In this document: piece by piece, positions 41,955-53,504 of the stretch
How positions within the stretch are numbered: position 1 is the stretch's first letter
Layout: the number at the start of each line of letters is the position of its first letter
Assembly: GCA_018136815.1 (NCBI GenBank)
Contig: CM030939.1
Location: forward strand, 3,155,419 to 3,219,418
Source: Isochrysis galbana
Lineage: Eukaryota; Haptophyta; Isochrysidales; Isochrysidaceae
Reading direction: 5' to 3'
Length of the DNA stretch: 64,000 nucleotides
Translations under genes and position numbers: made by a program
Notes under the pieces: generated by a model
Databases searched by the model: none
What the model was told of the DNA's origin: nothing
Seen by the model: the letters and a program-made list of their open reading frames with translations, nothing else

Positions 41955-44369
41955 TTAGTCTCCGCCAAAGTTGTAGAGTGCCTCTTCCTTACTGACCGAA
42001 CGCATCATATCGGGCAGCCCGCACTCGGCGAAGTGTGGGTCCGAGGTACTCTTGAGTGCGTTGGTGATGAAGTCGAAGGCAACGTCTACATCATCTGTTT
42101 GAGGAGCGCAAGACGTGGGATCAGAGACAGGTGAGTCTCAGGAAGCGCAGTTGAACGCACGATCTCATCACGACATGAGCCGGAGGGGTTGCGGCAAGCT
42201 AGTGGTCAGGGCAGTGGCAGAATGTACGACGCGGTCCGCTCCGGACAAGGAAACCCCTCTCGGCCCAGTGGCCCCTGGGATGGCCATCCCACCTGTGAAG
42301 CACAACTCATCGATGTCACGTTGGTTGATGGTGCCCGAGTCGGCAAGGGCTTGCCAGTTGATGACGTCCTTCCAGTACTTTTCGCCAAAGAGCACTACGG
42401 GAAGCTCCGACTGCATCTTGCCTGAAGCGCACGCGCGCATGGAGAGGGGGGGGGGCGGGGGAGGAAGGGGAGGGAGATATTACAAGGGTGCCCATAGGCC
42501 GGGGCACACACAGCCCAAAGCGCGCCGGAGCCGGAAGCTCGTTCGTTGGCTGTAAGACTGCAGGCCGCCATCGGATGACCGAGAGGGATGACCTCAACGG
42601 GAGGCGCCCAATCCTCGGCAGCCTCAGGCAACACCCGCGCACTCCCTGACGAGCAAGGAGCGACCGGGCGGGAAGATCCACGCGATCTCCGCGCGCAGGT
42701 AGTGGCGTGCACACCAGTCTGCTTGAGCGTCATCAGCTCGAACAGTTCGTCGAATGTTCCAAACCCACCGGGGGCTACGATGAGTGCCTGCATGTGGTAT
42801 GCCATGCAAAACTTGCGCGTGAAGAAGTAGTGGTACTCGAAAGCGAGCGACGGGGTGACATACCTGTGGCGATGTAACGAGGGCGATCGCTAGGAAGAGG
42901 GGGATGGGGGCAAGGGTGGCGACGTTCACAGGGAGGTGTGGCGACGTTTACGGGGAGGTGTGCGTGCACGTAATGAGCCTACTGCACCCACAATGCGACG
43001 CGGGTACCGGAACATGGTGCATAGGCGGCGGCAGCCATGTGCCATGCGCAACGCTCGAAATCAGAGGGCCGTCTGACCAAGATGAATGAGCACCACGGGT
43101 CGGCGCGGACTCACGGATTGAGCCCGTGCTCAAAGGGGAGCGTGATGCCCATGCCAATGCTCTGGCCTCCAGCGTCGTAGGCGCCACGGTTGGCGGCTTC
43201 CATGAAGCCAGGCCCACCGCCAGTGCAGACGTAGATACCAGGCGATGCGTCCTGCCGTGGGTCCCAGAAAAGGGGCGGAGGTGGGAAGGTTGCGAAAAGC
43301 TTTCATAGGGCGGCGGGTGAGGGTGGAGGGAAGGGCGGGGGGCGGGGGGACGCCACTGTGCACCTCTGCGGCAGAGTAGTCTTCCGAGGAGTGGGGCAGG
43401 TAGTGCAGCTTCGTCTTGCCGGCAGCGGCCTCCTTCTTGTGCTTGATGCGCGCTGCTGTGTTTCGAGACACACCCGAGATCTGCGGTAGCCGGCAGGGCG
43501 GTTAGGCAAGGGGCGAGGGCCGGCGCCGCAGCGCAAAAGGAGGAACTCACAGTCTCTTCCGGGCGGGCACACCTGGTTCTTGAGCCGGTACTTGGTGTCG
43601 ATGCTCCACGAAGTGAGCCGCTTGGCGAGCTCACGAATCTTCTCCATGTACTCGCACATCCACTCGCCCTTCTTGAGACGATCGAGCGCGGCCTCTGCGA
43701 GCTCACGGTCGTCCGATCCGGGACTGGTCTTGGCAATGGCAGCGTTGGCCTTGGCGAATGCGTCCGCATACTGCTCCTTGTCCTTCGAGCGCGCCGAGCC
43801 GAAGAACATGATGGTAGCACGGATACCCGCGGCTCGCATCCGCTGTAGCGACTCCTCATACTCACAGAGGATGCGGATATGGCGTGCGTGCCCCGAGTTG
43901 AGAAACTCGTTGTTGCGGTAGGCCTTCGTTGTGAGGGGGTCCGGGGGGAAGGTGAGGGGGCACAGTGGCCCACCGGCGCAAAGTGGGGCGCATGCCGAGG
44001 TGTATGGAGGCGAGGGGAAGTGATGAGAGAGAGGGTTGCTCATCTCAAATGCGAGGGGCAGCGCCGTATCACGTTCACTCGGCCTATTGGTCTGCCTTTG
44101 CCGCTACCGTACGCCATGACTCCTACTCCTTCTCCTTCCCTCTCCCTTTCGCTCCACCTCCATTCTGCCCCCAACCCTCCCTTTTCACTCCCGACTCCCT
44201 TTCCGCTCCCTCCGTCTCCTCCCATCCATTCTCCTCCCGCCCTCCCCCCTCCCTCCCCACCCCAACGCTAGCTTCCCCCTCTCCCCCTCCTCTCCCCCTC
44301 CTCTCCCGCTCTCTCTTCTCTTAGCGCCGACAGAGGGGGGGGGGAGGGGGGGGGAGGGAGAGGGAGAGG

Positions 44370-44438
<69 letters not shown>

Positions 44439-44635
44439 GGGGGGGGGGGAGGGAGGGAGGGAGAGGGAGGGAGGGAGGGAGAGGGAGGGAGGGAGGGGGA
44501 GAGCGGTGTGGGGAGGTTCACCTTGACGACCGGGACGGCCGGTTTGTCCCAATCTGAAGGGTCGCGGTGGTACATCGGCTTGGGCGCGCCATCGCTGTCT
44601 CGTTTGGTGCCGGCCGATCCGTTCGCCGACGCCAT
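41955..44635 (-). CDS. LOG-family phosphoribohydrolase-like protein
   Basis: Exons in transcript order: 44635-44522, 43923-43573, 43480-43364, 43251-43115, 42863-42715, 42421-42293, 42094-41955; about 378 aa. LOG proteins cleave nucleoside 5'-monophosphates (cytokinin ribotides in plants) to base plus ribose phosphate, in the cytosol. Motifs: [12 protein letters not shown] (Rossmann strand 1), [33 protein letters not shown] joined to [17 protein letters not shown], and the signature [12 protein letters not shown], followed by [17 protein letters not shown] and a helix ending [13 protein letters not shown]. It is longer than plant LOG (about 215 aa) because of a 70-aa N-terminal region ([18 protein letters not shown]) and a Lys-rich insert in exon 3; this layout is shared with a bacterial long-form group. 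Cytokinin activity is not proven by sequence. Confidence 0.85.
44340..44510. repeat. G/GA microsatellite inside LOG intron 1
   Basis: GGGA tracts flank a long (AG)n at 44371-44430, then a G run of about 20 and (GGGA)n. It lies in the first LOG intron, 90-180 bp after exon 1. Confidence 0.9.
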
Positions 44636-44640
44636 CGCTG

Positions 44641-44825
44641 AGAGAGGGAGAGAAGGGGGAGGGGGGGGGGGGAGAGAGAGAGAGGAGAGAGAGGGAGAGA
44701 GGGGAGGGATGAATGGATGGGGGGAAGAGAGAAAGCGGAGGGAGAGAGCGGAAGAGGGAGGGTGGGAGGGGAGGGAGGGAGGGGAGAGAGAGAGAGTAGC
44801 TGGGGGGGGGGGGGGGGATGGTAGC
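44641..44825. repeat. GA-rich tract upstream of the LOG gene
   Basis: (AG)n, GGGA and a G run at 44803-44817; CT on the LOG sense strand, immediately before its ATG. Likely 5' UTR or promoter. Confidence 0.85.
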
Positions 44826-45480
44826 GAAAAGACAGAGAGGGCAGAGGGAGAAAGAGAGAATAGAAGAGAGATGAGGCAAGAGACATAGGGAGAGAGGCGG
44901 GGACGGGACGGGACAGAGGACGCGGGAGAAAGAAGAGAGGGAAACGAGAGCGAGAGAGAGAGAGGGAGAGAGGGAGATGGCGATCAGGGAGTAGAAGAAG
45001 AAAAGGGCCCCCTAGAAGACAGAGATTAGAAAAGAAACCTCGACGGTCCGCGAGGAGAGGCGCGAGATTGCCGCACGCGGGCGCGCGGCCTCCTCCTCCT
45101 CCCTCTCTCCTCTCTTATTTTCTCCGGCCAACCGCTCCCATTGCTCGCACACGGAGGCCCACCCGTCCAAGGATAAATGTTTGTGTCACTATAAGAGAAC
45201 AGAGTGCCCTCGGGAATGTCAGGCGGCCAGGTCTCGTTCGGCGGCGCGCCGCGGATCCATTAAATAAACGCCATGAGTATATATCGGGATGTCCCAGGCG
45301 CTGGCGCGTGGCGGCGCGGCGCTGCAGAGGGCACGGCCTCGCCACTGCGGCGGGGGGGGCGGGGTTGTCCCCCCCCCCCCCCCTTTTTTTTTTCTAGCTC
45401 CTTCCGTTTCCAGAGCTGAACGCCGCCGTCCGCTGCTTGTCGCCCCTTGTTCACGTTTCCGTGTGTGCGCTTTCTATCTC
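44826..45480. other. Intergenic, no gene seen
   Basis: Continues purine rich to 45000. C and T homopolymers occur at 45370-45394. No supported frame. Confidence 0.4.
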
Positions 45481-45535
45481 TTAACTCCTTACTGCCGAAG
45501 CGCCAAAATTGGCGCTTCCGCCTCGACAAGTCTCC
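45481..45535 (+). mobile_element. Isolated end related to the TTAA element
   Basis: TTAACTCCTTACTGCCGAAG then the perfect palindrome arms GCGCCAA-AA-TTGGCGC; same plan as 21031 with a different palindrome sequence. The partner end was not found. Confidence 0.5.
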
Positions 45536-45576
45536 ACCGCTCCCTACGGCGTCAACCCCAGCCCCCCAGCTCTCAG

Positions 45577-45720
45577 GTAGGGCGGTCAAACAGGGGCTTT
45601 TTAACTATTAGTAAGGGTTGGGCTGCATTTTTTGACCGTGGCGCGGTGCCCAATAAAAAAGCTCCGGGGGGGGCTACCTGACGCGACGAAAATCTTCGCC
45701 AAGAAATGGTGCGATCGGCC
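45577..45720 (+). repeat. End of a TIR element related to 14908-15747
   Basis: GTAGGGCGGTCAAACAGGGG then CTTTTTAACTATTAGTAAGG, GGTTGGGCTGCATTTTTTGA. This is the inverse of 15600-15747. The opposite end was not found; one satellite unit lies 1 kb on at 46650. Confidence 0.75.
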
Positions 45721-46640
45721 CCCCCTCTCCCCCCCTCCGTCACGCGCACTCACGCTCTACCCGTAAAGAATTGGCGGTCGCGCCCGCGGGGGGATCGGTT
45801 CCTTTAGATCTAAGCTACATTCGGCATTTGATTCCCGCCCGATGCAGCGCCGTGTCGGGCTGCCGACAGTCCGACCACCCTCTGACCCTCTGGCATCATT
45901 GCCCGCGCAGCCCACCCAGCTCCTCACAGCGCGCGCACGCGGCTACCCTGGCTACCAGAGGCCCCACCCCGACCATCCCGACCCGCCCCTCGCAGGATTC
46001 ACCCTCTCTCGAACTCGGCATCGAGAACTAGGCTCAGCTCACCGGCGCGGCCGTCCACGCGTGGCTGACGAGCCTCCGCGTCGAGGCTGCCTACGCGGCC
46101 ATCCTCTCTCTGACAGTGCCAGATCCGGCATTGATCGATGAGGCGAGACCCGTGGGTGGCCCCAGGACGGGCCTCGTCGTGGCGCTCTACGCTGCGGCGG
46201 GCAGGAAAGCCCAAGATCCTGCTAGAGCGCCTCATAGCGCATCTCGCGGGAACCCACCACCCAGAGCAGAAATCATTGTTTGCCGCTGGGTGGTGGCCTT
46301 GGCAGGTGGCATTGAAAATTAATTTATACTGTTGATGACGCGCGACGGCGCAACGAAAGCACTCCGGGCACGCGGAGCTCGAGAAGCGAAGAAGCACACC
46401 AAGGTCTTCGCAATACTTGACGTAAACGTCAAGTAGAGCTGTACACCGTGGAGCCGACGCGGCGTCAGTCAACCTCCGGTGGGCAGCTGAGACAGAGAGC
46501 CGCTGGCAGTCCGCCAGTCAGACTTAAGTAAACATCGGCAAAAGCGGCGGCGGCGACGGGCCAGTAAGTGGGGGCGGCGGCGGCGGCGGCGCTCCCTCGG
46601 CTACGTCAGACGTCAACATTCAAAGGGATCTACAAATGGC
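45721..46640. other. Unassigned stretch between repeat fragments
   Basis: An open frame around 46025-46200 reads TGAAVHAWLTSLRVEAAYA and continues without stop for about 60 codons. It resembles nothing I can name and could be a relic exon. A (GGC)n patch lies at 46570-46590. Confidence 0.35.
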
Positions 46641-46649
46641 TGACTGCGA

Positions 46650-46795
46650 CGAGGATTCGGCGCGCGGCCTGCACGATTGGCGTGGCTGTGTGGGTGGTCC
46701 CTGTGCATTTGGTGTCTGGAGGGGCCCCCCATCCTGATGGATCGTCGAAATCGGGCACGCAGCGCGCCCGGCATCAGTTTGATAATAATAACATC
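46650..46795 (+). repeat. 204-bp satellite, single partial unit
   Basis: GGCGCGCGGCCTGCACGATT and ATCCTGATGGATCGTCGAAA blocks as in 2537-2870. Confidence 0.8.
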
Positions 46796-48011
46796 TGAAG
46801 ATTCGGGCTACTCACGCTAGCTATACAGTCCACGTACTCACGGTACTCACTCAAGACATCGCCTATACCCCAGTTTACTCACTCCCTTACACCACCCCCT
46901 TCATTCCTTTGTCTTTGGTATCGGGGGGGGGGCCGCGTGCACTACAACGGGCCAAGTGCAGGGGGTGGGCTGGGGCAGACCTGCTGGTGTGGTGTTCCTG
47001 TGGCAAAACAAACGTAAACGCCTGTTGCATGTGACACTTCGTGCCCCTGGGAGGTCTCGGCTCCCTCTTCTCGCGTCTTTTTCAAGTATCTCCGCGTTTT
47101 CGCGGCATTCGTGTGTCGCTCGGGGTGTCGGCCTGTAAACATACCGCATCGACAGCACCCCTAGCTCGCGCAGGTTTAAAGTTAGTATCGAGGAAAGAGG
47201 TCGGACATAACTCTTTTCTGGCCAGAGGTCGTGCGTGCACACCACCGAGTGTTGGTCGTGTTGGCATCACCTCCTCGCTCCAAAAGTTTTTTGGAGGTTG
47301 ATCGGCGGTGCACGCGCGCGCGTCCTCCCGGAGGACACCGACCCAAACTGACAGGCGTCGACACCGCCAACTACCCGTGTACGCTTAAAGTTAAAGTTAA
47401 TTCTAATTGCCAATGTCCACTCTTTGGCGCCAATGGCATCATTGCATTTTTTATAAAGTTCAAACGAGAAGTCTTTAGGCATCATCATCTGATATGTCAC
47501 CGGTGACATATGGAATACTTACTACGTACTGGTACAAAAAAAGATTCGGTGTTCGTTCGGCGGGACTGGCTGCGATGTCCCCTTTTCTGCGGTCAAACCG
47601 CATACTGCAAGTCTGTATCTGAATAAGGGGGTCCTTCAAGTAGAACTTATACCGTCCACACGGGGGGCACTTGCCAAAAAAACAACCAAACCTGAGGTTG
47701 CACCCTCTAGGCCCGAGCGCCCGAGCCAGCCAACCAGCCAACGTCCCGAGCCGGCCACGGTCGCCGCTGCGATGCCCTCGCCTACACCTCCCAAGCCCGC
47801 CGCCTCGTCAAAAGCGTCGAAATCTTCTTCCACGCCTAATGACGCCACGGCCTCGTTGGTTGCCGCCGTCCAGTAGCTTTCCGAGTACAAAAGCGAGAGC
47901 CACTGTCCGAGCTGCGTAGGGCGTAAAGTAGGGCCTCGGGTGGAGGAGGGTCTGAGGCGGACGGGCGATACCGGGGGGGGGCTCGGTGTGGAGCGATGCC
48001 GATGTGATTGC

Positions 48012-48053
<42 letters not shown>

Positions 48054-48415
48054 AGAGAGAGAGAGTCGTGGGGGTATAGGAAAGGAAAGAGCGGGGGAAT
48101 TCTGTGCTACTGTCTCTGCTGTCGATCCGCGGGGGGAGCGGGAGGTGATATTTGAGAGAGGGAGAGAGATCTGATGGGATGGGAAGAAGATGGAATAGAG
48201 CAGCAAAGGGAGGGAGGGAGAGGGACGGAGCAGGAGAGGGAGAGAGACAAGGAATGGGAATCAGAAGAGAGAGAATAAGAGGGGGGTGGAGGGAGGGGGT
48301 GCGTGAGCGGTAGACGCGCGGGAAGATCGATCAGAAGAAAGAGAGATGAGAGAAGAAAAAGCCGGAGGGAAGGATGGAAGGATGGGGTAGAGAGAGGGGC
48401 AGAGATAGGAGGAGG
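46796..48415. other. Intergenic before the monooxygenase gene, no gene seen
   Basis: No family-like frame. From 48010 onward the plus strand is purine rich up to the next ATG. Confidence 0.45.
48017..48066 (+). repeat. GA microsatellite upstream of the FAD monooxygenase
   Basis: (GA)n interrupted by a G run; purine-rich sequence then continues to 48410. As with RSH, the sense strand is GA rather than CT. Confidence 0.9.
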
Positions 48416-50885
48416 ATGGCGGATCACGAGGTGGACGTGCTCGTGGTGGGCGCGGGGCCCGTGGGTCTCACTGCGGCAGTCGGCCTGGTAGATCGCGGCG
48501 TGCGCGTGCTTCTCATCGACGCTCTCGCCGCGCCGTCCACCCAGACCAAGAGCTCGATCACCCACCACCGTACACTCGAGCTTCTGCCTGCACACGTCGT
48601 CGATGAGCAGCAGGCGGCATCGTGCCTTCTCCGAGGCCTCTCGCTCTACGAGAGTCTGCGAGCCGATCGTGAGGAGAGGGGAGATAGCAGGGTCAAGCTT
48701 GTCCTCGCTGTCGACGCGCAAGGACACTCCGACTTTGCGGGAGAGGGCCTGTGGGCGCAGCAGCAGTGGAAGACGGAGCAGAACCTCTCCAAGTACCTCA
48801 ATCGGAAGCTCGACGAGACTGGCCAGATGCACGCACTTCGCTCGACGCGGCTGGTCTCTGCGAAGCACGCTCAGGATGGTGCCAGTGTACTCGTCACAAT
48901 TGAGACGGATGGCGTCCTGTCAACTGTGCGCTGCAAGTTCCTGATTGGGTGCGACGGCGCACACTCCACGGTGCGCAAGACGCTCAATATCCGCTTTGAT
49001 GGCGAGACCATGTCGGAGGGCTTCCTCGCCCTTCACGCATCATTCTCGGGCGTCGCTCGAGAAATGACTGAACGGGGCGTTATCATCTTCTCGGACGGTG
49101 ATGGGGACGAGGCCGGCTTCGTGTTCAGCATCCTGCAGCCAAATGATCCGCCCTACTCTGCGCTTGTCATCATTGACCTCTCACCCAAGCAATGCGAAAG
49201 CTTCTACAATGGTCAGAGAGACAAGCACGGCAATCATCTGATGCGCGAGATCACCCCCGAGGAGGTCATTGACATAGCCAGGTCCGTGTTCTATCCACCA
49301 CCTGAGGTCAGGCCCATCTCCCGGAGAGTGCTTTTAGTGAGCTTTCAAGCCTAAGAAGTGGACCTCGCCGCTTGGGCGAATCTGCTGCGCGCCTTCCCGC
49401 CCCATCCGACGCCCTCGCTGATGCCAGGTGTCGCGGCTTCGGCTCGCCTACGACCACGATCCTCCCAAACAGTGTGCAGTGGTGCACTTCCTTTCGGGTC
49501 TCTTCGCGCATGGCAGAGCATTACCGCTCTGGGCGGATCTTCCTCTGCGGCGACGCCTGCCATTGCCATTCCCCCCTTGGTGGGCAGGGAATGAATATGG
49601 GAATGCAGGACGCGACGAACCTTTGCTGGAAGCTTGCCATGGCGATCAAGGGACAGCTTGTTGATCCAGAGCCACTGCTGAACACGTAAGGATCCCATCG
49701 ACTAGTTTGACTAGGCGTCGCCTACCTGGCGTGCAGCAAGCCACCCCCCACTCTCACGCATGCACACCTACAAAGCACCGCTTACCTATGGCTCTTACAC
49801 CTGCCCCACCGGGATTGGACCAGGCCCACTCGCCATCTCACGGTTTGAGTGTTCCGTCATTGCCTTAGGTATGAGGAAGAACGGCGAGGCGTCGATGCGC
49901 GCATTCTATCTGCCATTGAACGCGCCGCACATATCTCCTCCTCACGCTCGCCTTTCTTGTACTGGGCGCGAGGACGTGCCCAGAGACTGATTGCGCGCCT
50001 TACCGCTATCCATGGCCCGCTCGTTCGGACTCTCTCGCAACAAGTATGGAGCCGGAATTTCCCGTTCTTTGTGAATGGCGTGGCAGTGCACCTCAGTCTA
50101 GGGTGTGGTCGCTCATCATCTCGTCTCACGCCTTGTCGACAGGTCCACTCATACGCTGGATGCTCAGGAGTATCCGAGCATTGGGAGCGTCCACCACCGA
50201 TCCCTGTGCCCGCTTCTCGCATCTTCCCCTTTGGTGGGTATCGCCGCCGACAGAATCTGTTCCGCTGGCTCAGCCCGCGCGTTCGGGCCGGTGACCGTAC
50301 GCCGAATCTGACTTTGCCGCCTCCCATCACAGCCGACCATGCCAATGGGAAGCCCTTGGAACAACACAGCCTTTATCCCTACGCGCTTGGTTGGGTTGTG
50401 CTGTTCTTTGAAGGGTCGCCAGAAGAAAACCAGTCGCAAGAAATTCACCTGCGCGATGTCATTGTGAGGCCTGTCGTTCAGCTGACGCTTGCTGCACGAG
50501 AGGTGAGGCTCCGCTCACCCCTCCTCGCCGCACGGATCTGAGAGTCGGTCATGCCGCTTCTGAAGGCAATTTCCCCATCTCTCTACTGATCTCTTATTTC
50601 ACACTTTGTTTATGGCGTTGCCGTCTGCTCGACTCGTACTGTTGCCCCGCTTACCCCATCTCCCATGACCTATTCACTCTTTATGACTCGATCGTCGTCC
50701 ATGCCTGCCTATCTCAGCTCCTCCAAGCCGCCCCGATATTGAATTGCGCATTTGTGTTTCCTTCGTCCGACACGGCCGCTGCTGAAGCGATGGGTGTTCG
50801 AGGTCAATGCCTCTTCCTCATTCGCCCAGATTCACACGTCGCCCTTCGTGTGGAACCTTGCCGTGAAGCTGCAGTGCTTAGGTAG
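48416..50885 (+). CDS. FAD-dependent aromatic-ring monooxygenase (PheA/TfdB type)
   Basis: Exons: 48416-49306, 49480-49685, 49869-50043, 50143-50502, 50718-50885; about 599 aa. These flavoproteins hydroxylate phenolic rings using NAD(P)H and O2. Motifs: dinucleotide fold VLVVGAGPVGLTAAVGL (residues ~8-24) with acidic LLID at the second strand; the EQNLSKYLNRKL helix; GCDGAHSTVRKTLN (the DG motif for NADPH and FAD); GRIFLCGDACHCHSPLGGQG and MNMGMQDATNLCWKLA (the GD motif); VRAGDRTPNLTL and a thioredoxin-like C-terminal end with CLFLIRPDSHVALRV. The region between residues 45 and 110 is atypical and may include an unspliced intron. The end is either TAG at 50883 or, if AG|GTAGGT at 50880 is a donor, a further exon from about 51060. 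The substrate cannot be assigned. Confidence 0.82.
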
Positions 50886-51059
50886 GTTTTAGGCGGGCGG
50901 CGCAGGAGGGGTGATAAGCGGGCTTGCCTTTCGGCCGAGGACGGTGGAATGTTGCCCGCGAAAAAGCTAAGACTTCTCGAGCCTGTTGATCTCATTCGCA
51001 GTTGCTCTATGCCATCTTCTCCTGCTCCCTTACACTCTTCTACCTATGCACACTACTGC

Positions 51060-51293
51060 AGGTTCATGATCAAGACTATTCGGGCCGCTGGCGTAATACC
51101 AGCGTACATTTCGCACTCAATGAGTGCAGCCGATTCGTGTGCCTCGGAGCGTGGAAAACTCAAGACATCAAATACGATGAAATTGCCATATGCGAGCCCC
51201 AACTTTGATTCTGTGCCTCTCATTGGCATTGCTATCACCATAGCCTGTACCGCCGCCGCTGTCGGTGTATTTCGTGCAGCATTGCGAGGATAA
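51060..51293 (+). other. Possible last exon with a C-terminal TM segment
   Basis: After a CTGCAG acceptor at about 51055, the frame that would continue from a donor at 50882 reads to a hydrophobic stretch VPLIGIAITIACTAAAVGVF and then RAALRG and a stop. If used, the monooxygenase would be tail-anchored. Another frame from the same acceptor is also open for about 45 codons. Unproven. Confidence 0.3.
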
Positions 51294-51416
51294 AATTCCC
51301 ATCTCATTCCCTGTGCAGCGGCTCAAAAGGCCTAGGGAGAGCGCACTTCGTCATCTTTTCTATCAGACTCCATCTTAGAGCACTTGAAGCAAGGATGCGC
51401 TTTTACCCATCCTCTG

Positions 51417-51456
51417 TCAACTATCGTTAAAACGATATGGTCATGGAGCGCGCCGG
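51417..51456 (+). repeat. Hairpin-ATG module, copy 2
   Basis: AACTATCGTTAAAACGATAT then GGTCATGGAGCGCGCCGG. The stem TATCGTT/AACGATA is perfect around AA. Confidence 0.6.
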
Positions 51457-51787
51457 ACGCGCCCCTCCTCTTCTCCCGCCCCGCCGGCCGACGAGATCAT
51501 GGCGGAAGCCGCGCAGCCGAACCGCCCTCTAGCCAGGGCATAAGACGCGAAAGACCACATAGCCACCTTCCTGAGGGAAGAAACTGCGGCTAGAGCGCGA
51601 CCCTCGATCCAATCCGCCCTGGAGCTGAAGGCCGCGAGAGCCTGAAGCCGTCCGGCTCGCGAGGCAAGGACCAGACGAAAAGCTAACGTCAGAGCGCTAG
51701 CTTTGACACAAAAAGAACTAGCGGAAGCTCGTAGTAGGATCCCGCTAAAAGACCTCCCCCTCTGAGGGGGCCCTCGGTTCCCCCAGG

Positions 51788-52010
51788 GGCAACTAAGTTT
51801 ATACTTGGTTGACCCATGGGGGGGCACGAGCCCCCCCCTCTCTCCACTCCTCCCCTGCCATGGGGGAGGAACCACCCATCCTCCTGGCATGCCTGATGGC
51901 TTGCCAGGAGGCCACTGCCCTACTGACCCACTCTCTTCCCCACAGGCTCGCCCCATTCGCCCATCCTGGCCCCTCGTGACCAGCCCATTGCTCCAACCCC
52001 CCCTCCCCAA
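51788..52010 (+). repeat. Dispersed AAGTTTATACTT module, copy 3
   Basis: Nearly identical to 16426-16650, including GGTTGACCCATGGGGGGGCA and CAGGAGGCCACTGCCCTACT. Confidence 0.9.
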
Positions 52011-52370
52011 CTAAGTTTATACTTAGTTCGCCCATGGGGGGGCACGAGCCCCCCTCTCTCTCCACTCCTCCCCTGCCATGGGGGAGGAACCACCCACTCT
52101 CCTGGCACGCCTGATGGCCTGCCAGGAGCACACTGCCATGCTGACCCATCCCTCTCCCCACAGGCACGCCTGATTCGCCCGCCCTGGCCTGTCGTGGCCA
52201 GCCCATCCCTCTGACCAGCCCCTCCTCCCCCTGGGCCCCCCTGTTCAGGACCCCCCAGCCAGCTCCAGTCGACCCGCAGGGGCTCGGAGCGCCAGCGAGG
52301 GAGAGGCAGGAGGGGCCAGGGCCATGCCCCAGCCTCACCTGCCCCCTGAGCTGTGCTCGGCGTTTCTGCG
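52011..52370 (+). repeat. Dispersed AAGTTTATACTT module, copy 4 (tandem with copy 3)
   Basis: Starts AACTAAGTTTATACTTAGTT with TCGCCCATGGGG. Its downstream 100 bp, GGGGCTCGGAGCGCCAGCGA onward, matches 53505-53870 and the inverse of 30560-30720. Confidence 0.9.
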
Positions 52371-53089
52371 CCACTGCTGAAGTCGGGCGTGCAAAGGGCC
52401 ACCTCTGCTGCCCCGGCAGCATCCGGGCCGTTCGTCGCTGCAGCACTCTCGCAAGCTGCACCACTCCCGCAACACTGGGAATGCGTGACGCTAAGCCTTC
52501 GCCTTCTGAAGGAGCCCAGCCGGAGAGCGCCTGACTCACCATTGGTTGCCAAATCTGCGACACCACTGACTTCGGGCGCTCGACTGGCGACCTCTACGGC
52601 CTCAGCAGCATCCTCGCAGTTTGCCGCTGCAGCACTCCAGCAACCCCGGGAGTGCGCAACGCTACCCCTTCGCCGTCTGAAGGAGCCTAGGCCCGAGACA
52701 TGACCATTAATGCAAGCCGGGGCGCTCAGATGACCCGCCCGCCCGCCCCGGGCTCTGCCGGGGTCTCTGCAGGGCCTGCTGGGACATCTTCACCTGCGTC
52801 TTCACCTGCGTCGGCGTGCGGCATCGGCCAGCGGCTCAGTGCAGCCGCCGATATTCCCAGTTGTAATTATTTTTATTCTGTGCCCCTGGCCCCCCCTGCC
52901 CCCTGCCTCTCCCTTGCTGGCCCCGCTGGCCCTGGGTGCCTTCCTAGCGGCTCGATTGGTCTGTGCTAAGTGGTGAAGGGGGTGTGTCAGTACGATGTGG
53001 GACCAGTGCAGGCGAAGGCGTGCGGCGCGCGGTGCGCGCGCGGCGAGCAGAGTCTAGACGTCTAGACAAGTGTGGTGTCAGCTGTCAGC
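52371..53089. other. Tandem ~190-bp duplication and unassigned DNA
   Basis: The stretches 52375-52520 and 52557-52700 share CCACTGCTGAAGTCGGGC/CCACTGACTTCGGGCGCT, TCGCAGTTTGCCGCTGCAGC and TCGCCNTCTGAAGGAGCC, indicating a direct duplication of about 182 bp. No gene is seen. Confidence 0.55.
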
Positions 53090-53218
53090 GCTCAGCCCCT
53101 GCCAGCTGGCAGCTGGCAGGGGCTGAGGATGAGTGCGCAGGCCCACCCTGGGGGTGTCTGCGATGCAGGGAGGGGGGCGCGAGCCCCGCATGACCCCTAC
53201 TTTATAAAAATAGGTTGG
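53090..53218 (+). repeat. Hairpin repeat, diverged copy with 15-bp arms
   Basis: CAGCCCCTGCCAGCT (53093-53107) pairs perfectly with AGCTGGCAGGGGCTG (53111-53125) around GGC. The following CGCAGGCCCACCCTGGGGGT, GTCTGCGATG and TACTTTATAAAAATAGGTT align with the repeat at 26145 and 29828. Confidence 0.8.
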
Positions 53219-53504
53219 CGTTCACTACATACCAACCTTAGAAGCCACGCTCATAAGATTCGCTACGCTTGGTGAGAGGACGCGCCCTGCCGAGCCTCCA
53301 TAGCTCAGCGCGAACCGGAAAGAAAGGCCGCGCCCAAGGAAGGAAACCTAAAATCAAAACCCCGCTGGAGCTTAGTACCCCCATCTTCACAGAAAACCAA
53401 AAAGGTAGACTAAGAATGAGGATCACCCTAAGCCAAGTGGCGGAAGCGCTCGGCCTTGCCGAACGACTTGCCTAAGACGCACCTATACCCCGCCCCAAGG
53501 GAAC

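Noticed and set aside
49357-49700. Alternative frames around the GD motif of the monooxygenase
   Set aside because: Only the frame with FLCGDACHCHSPLGGQGMN fits the flavoprotein family; others are shadows.
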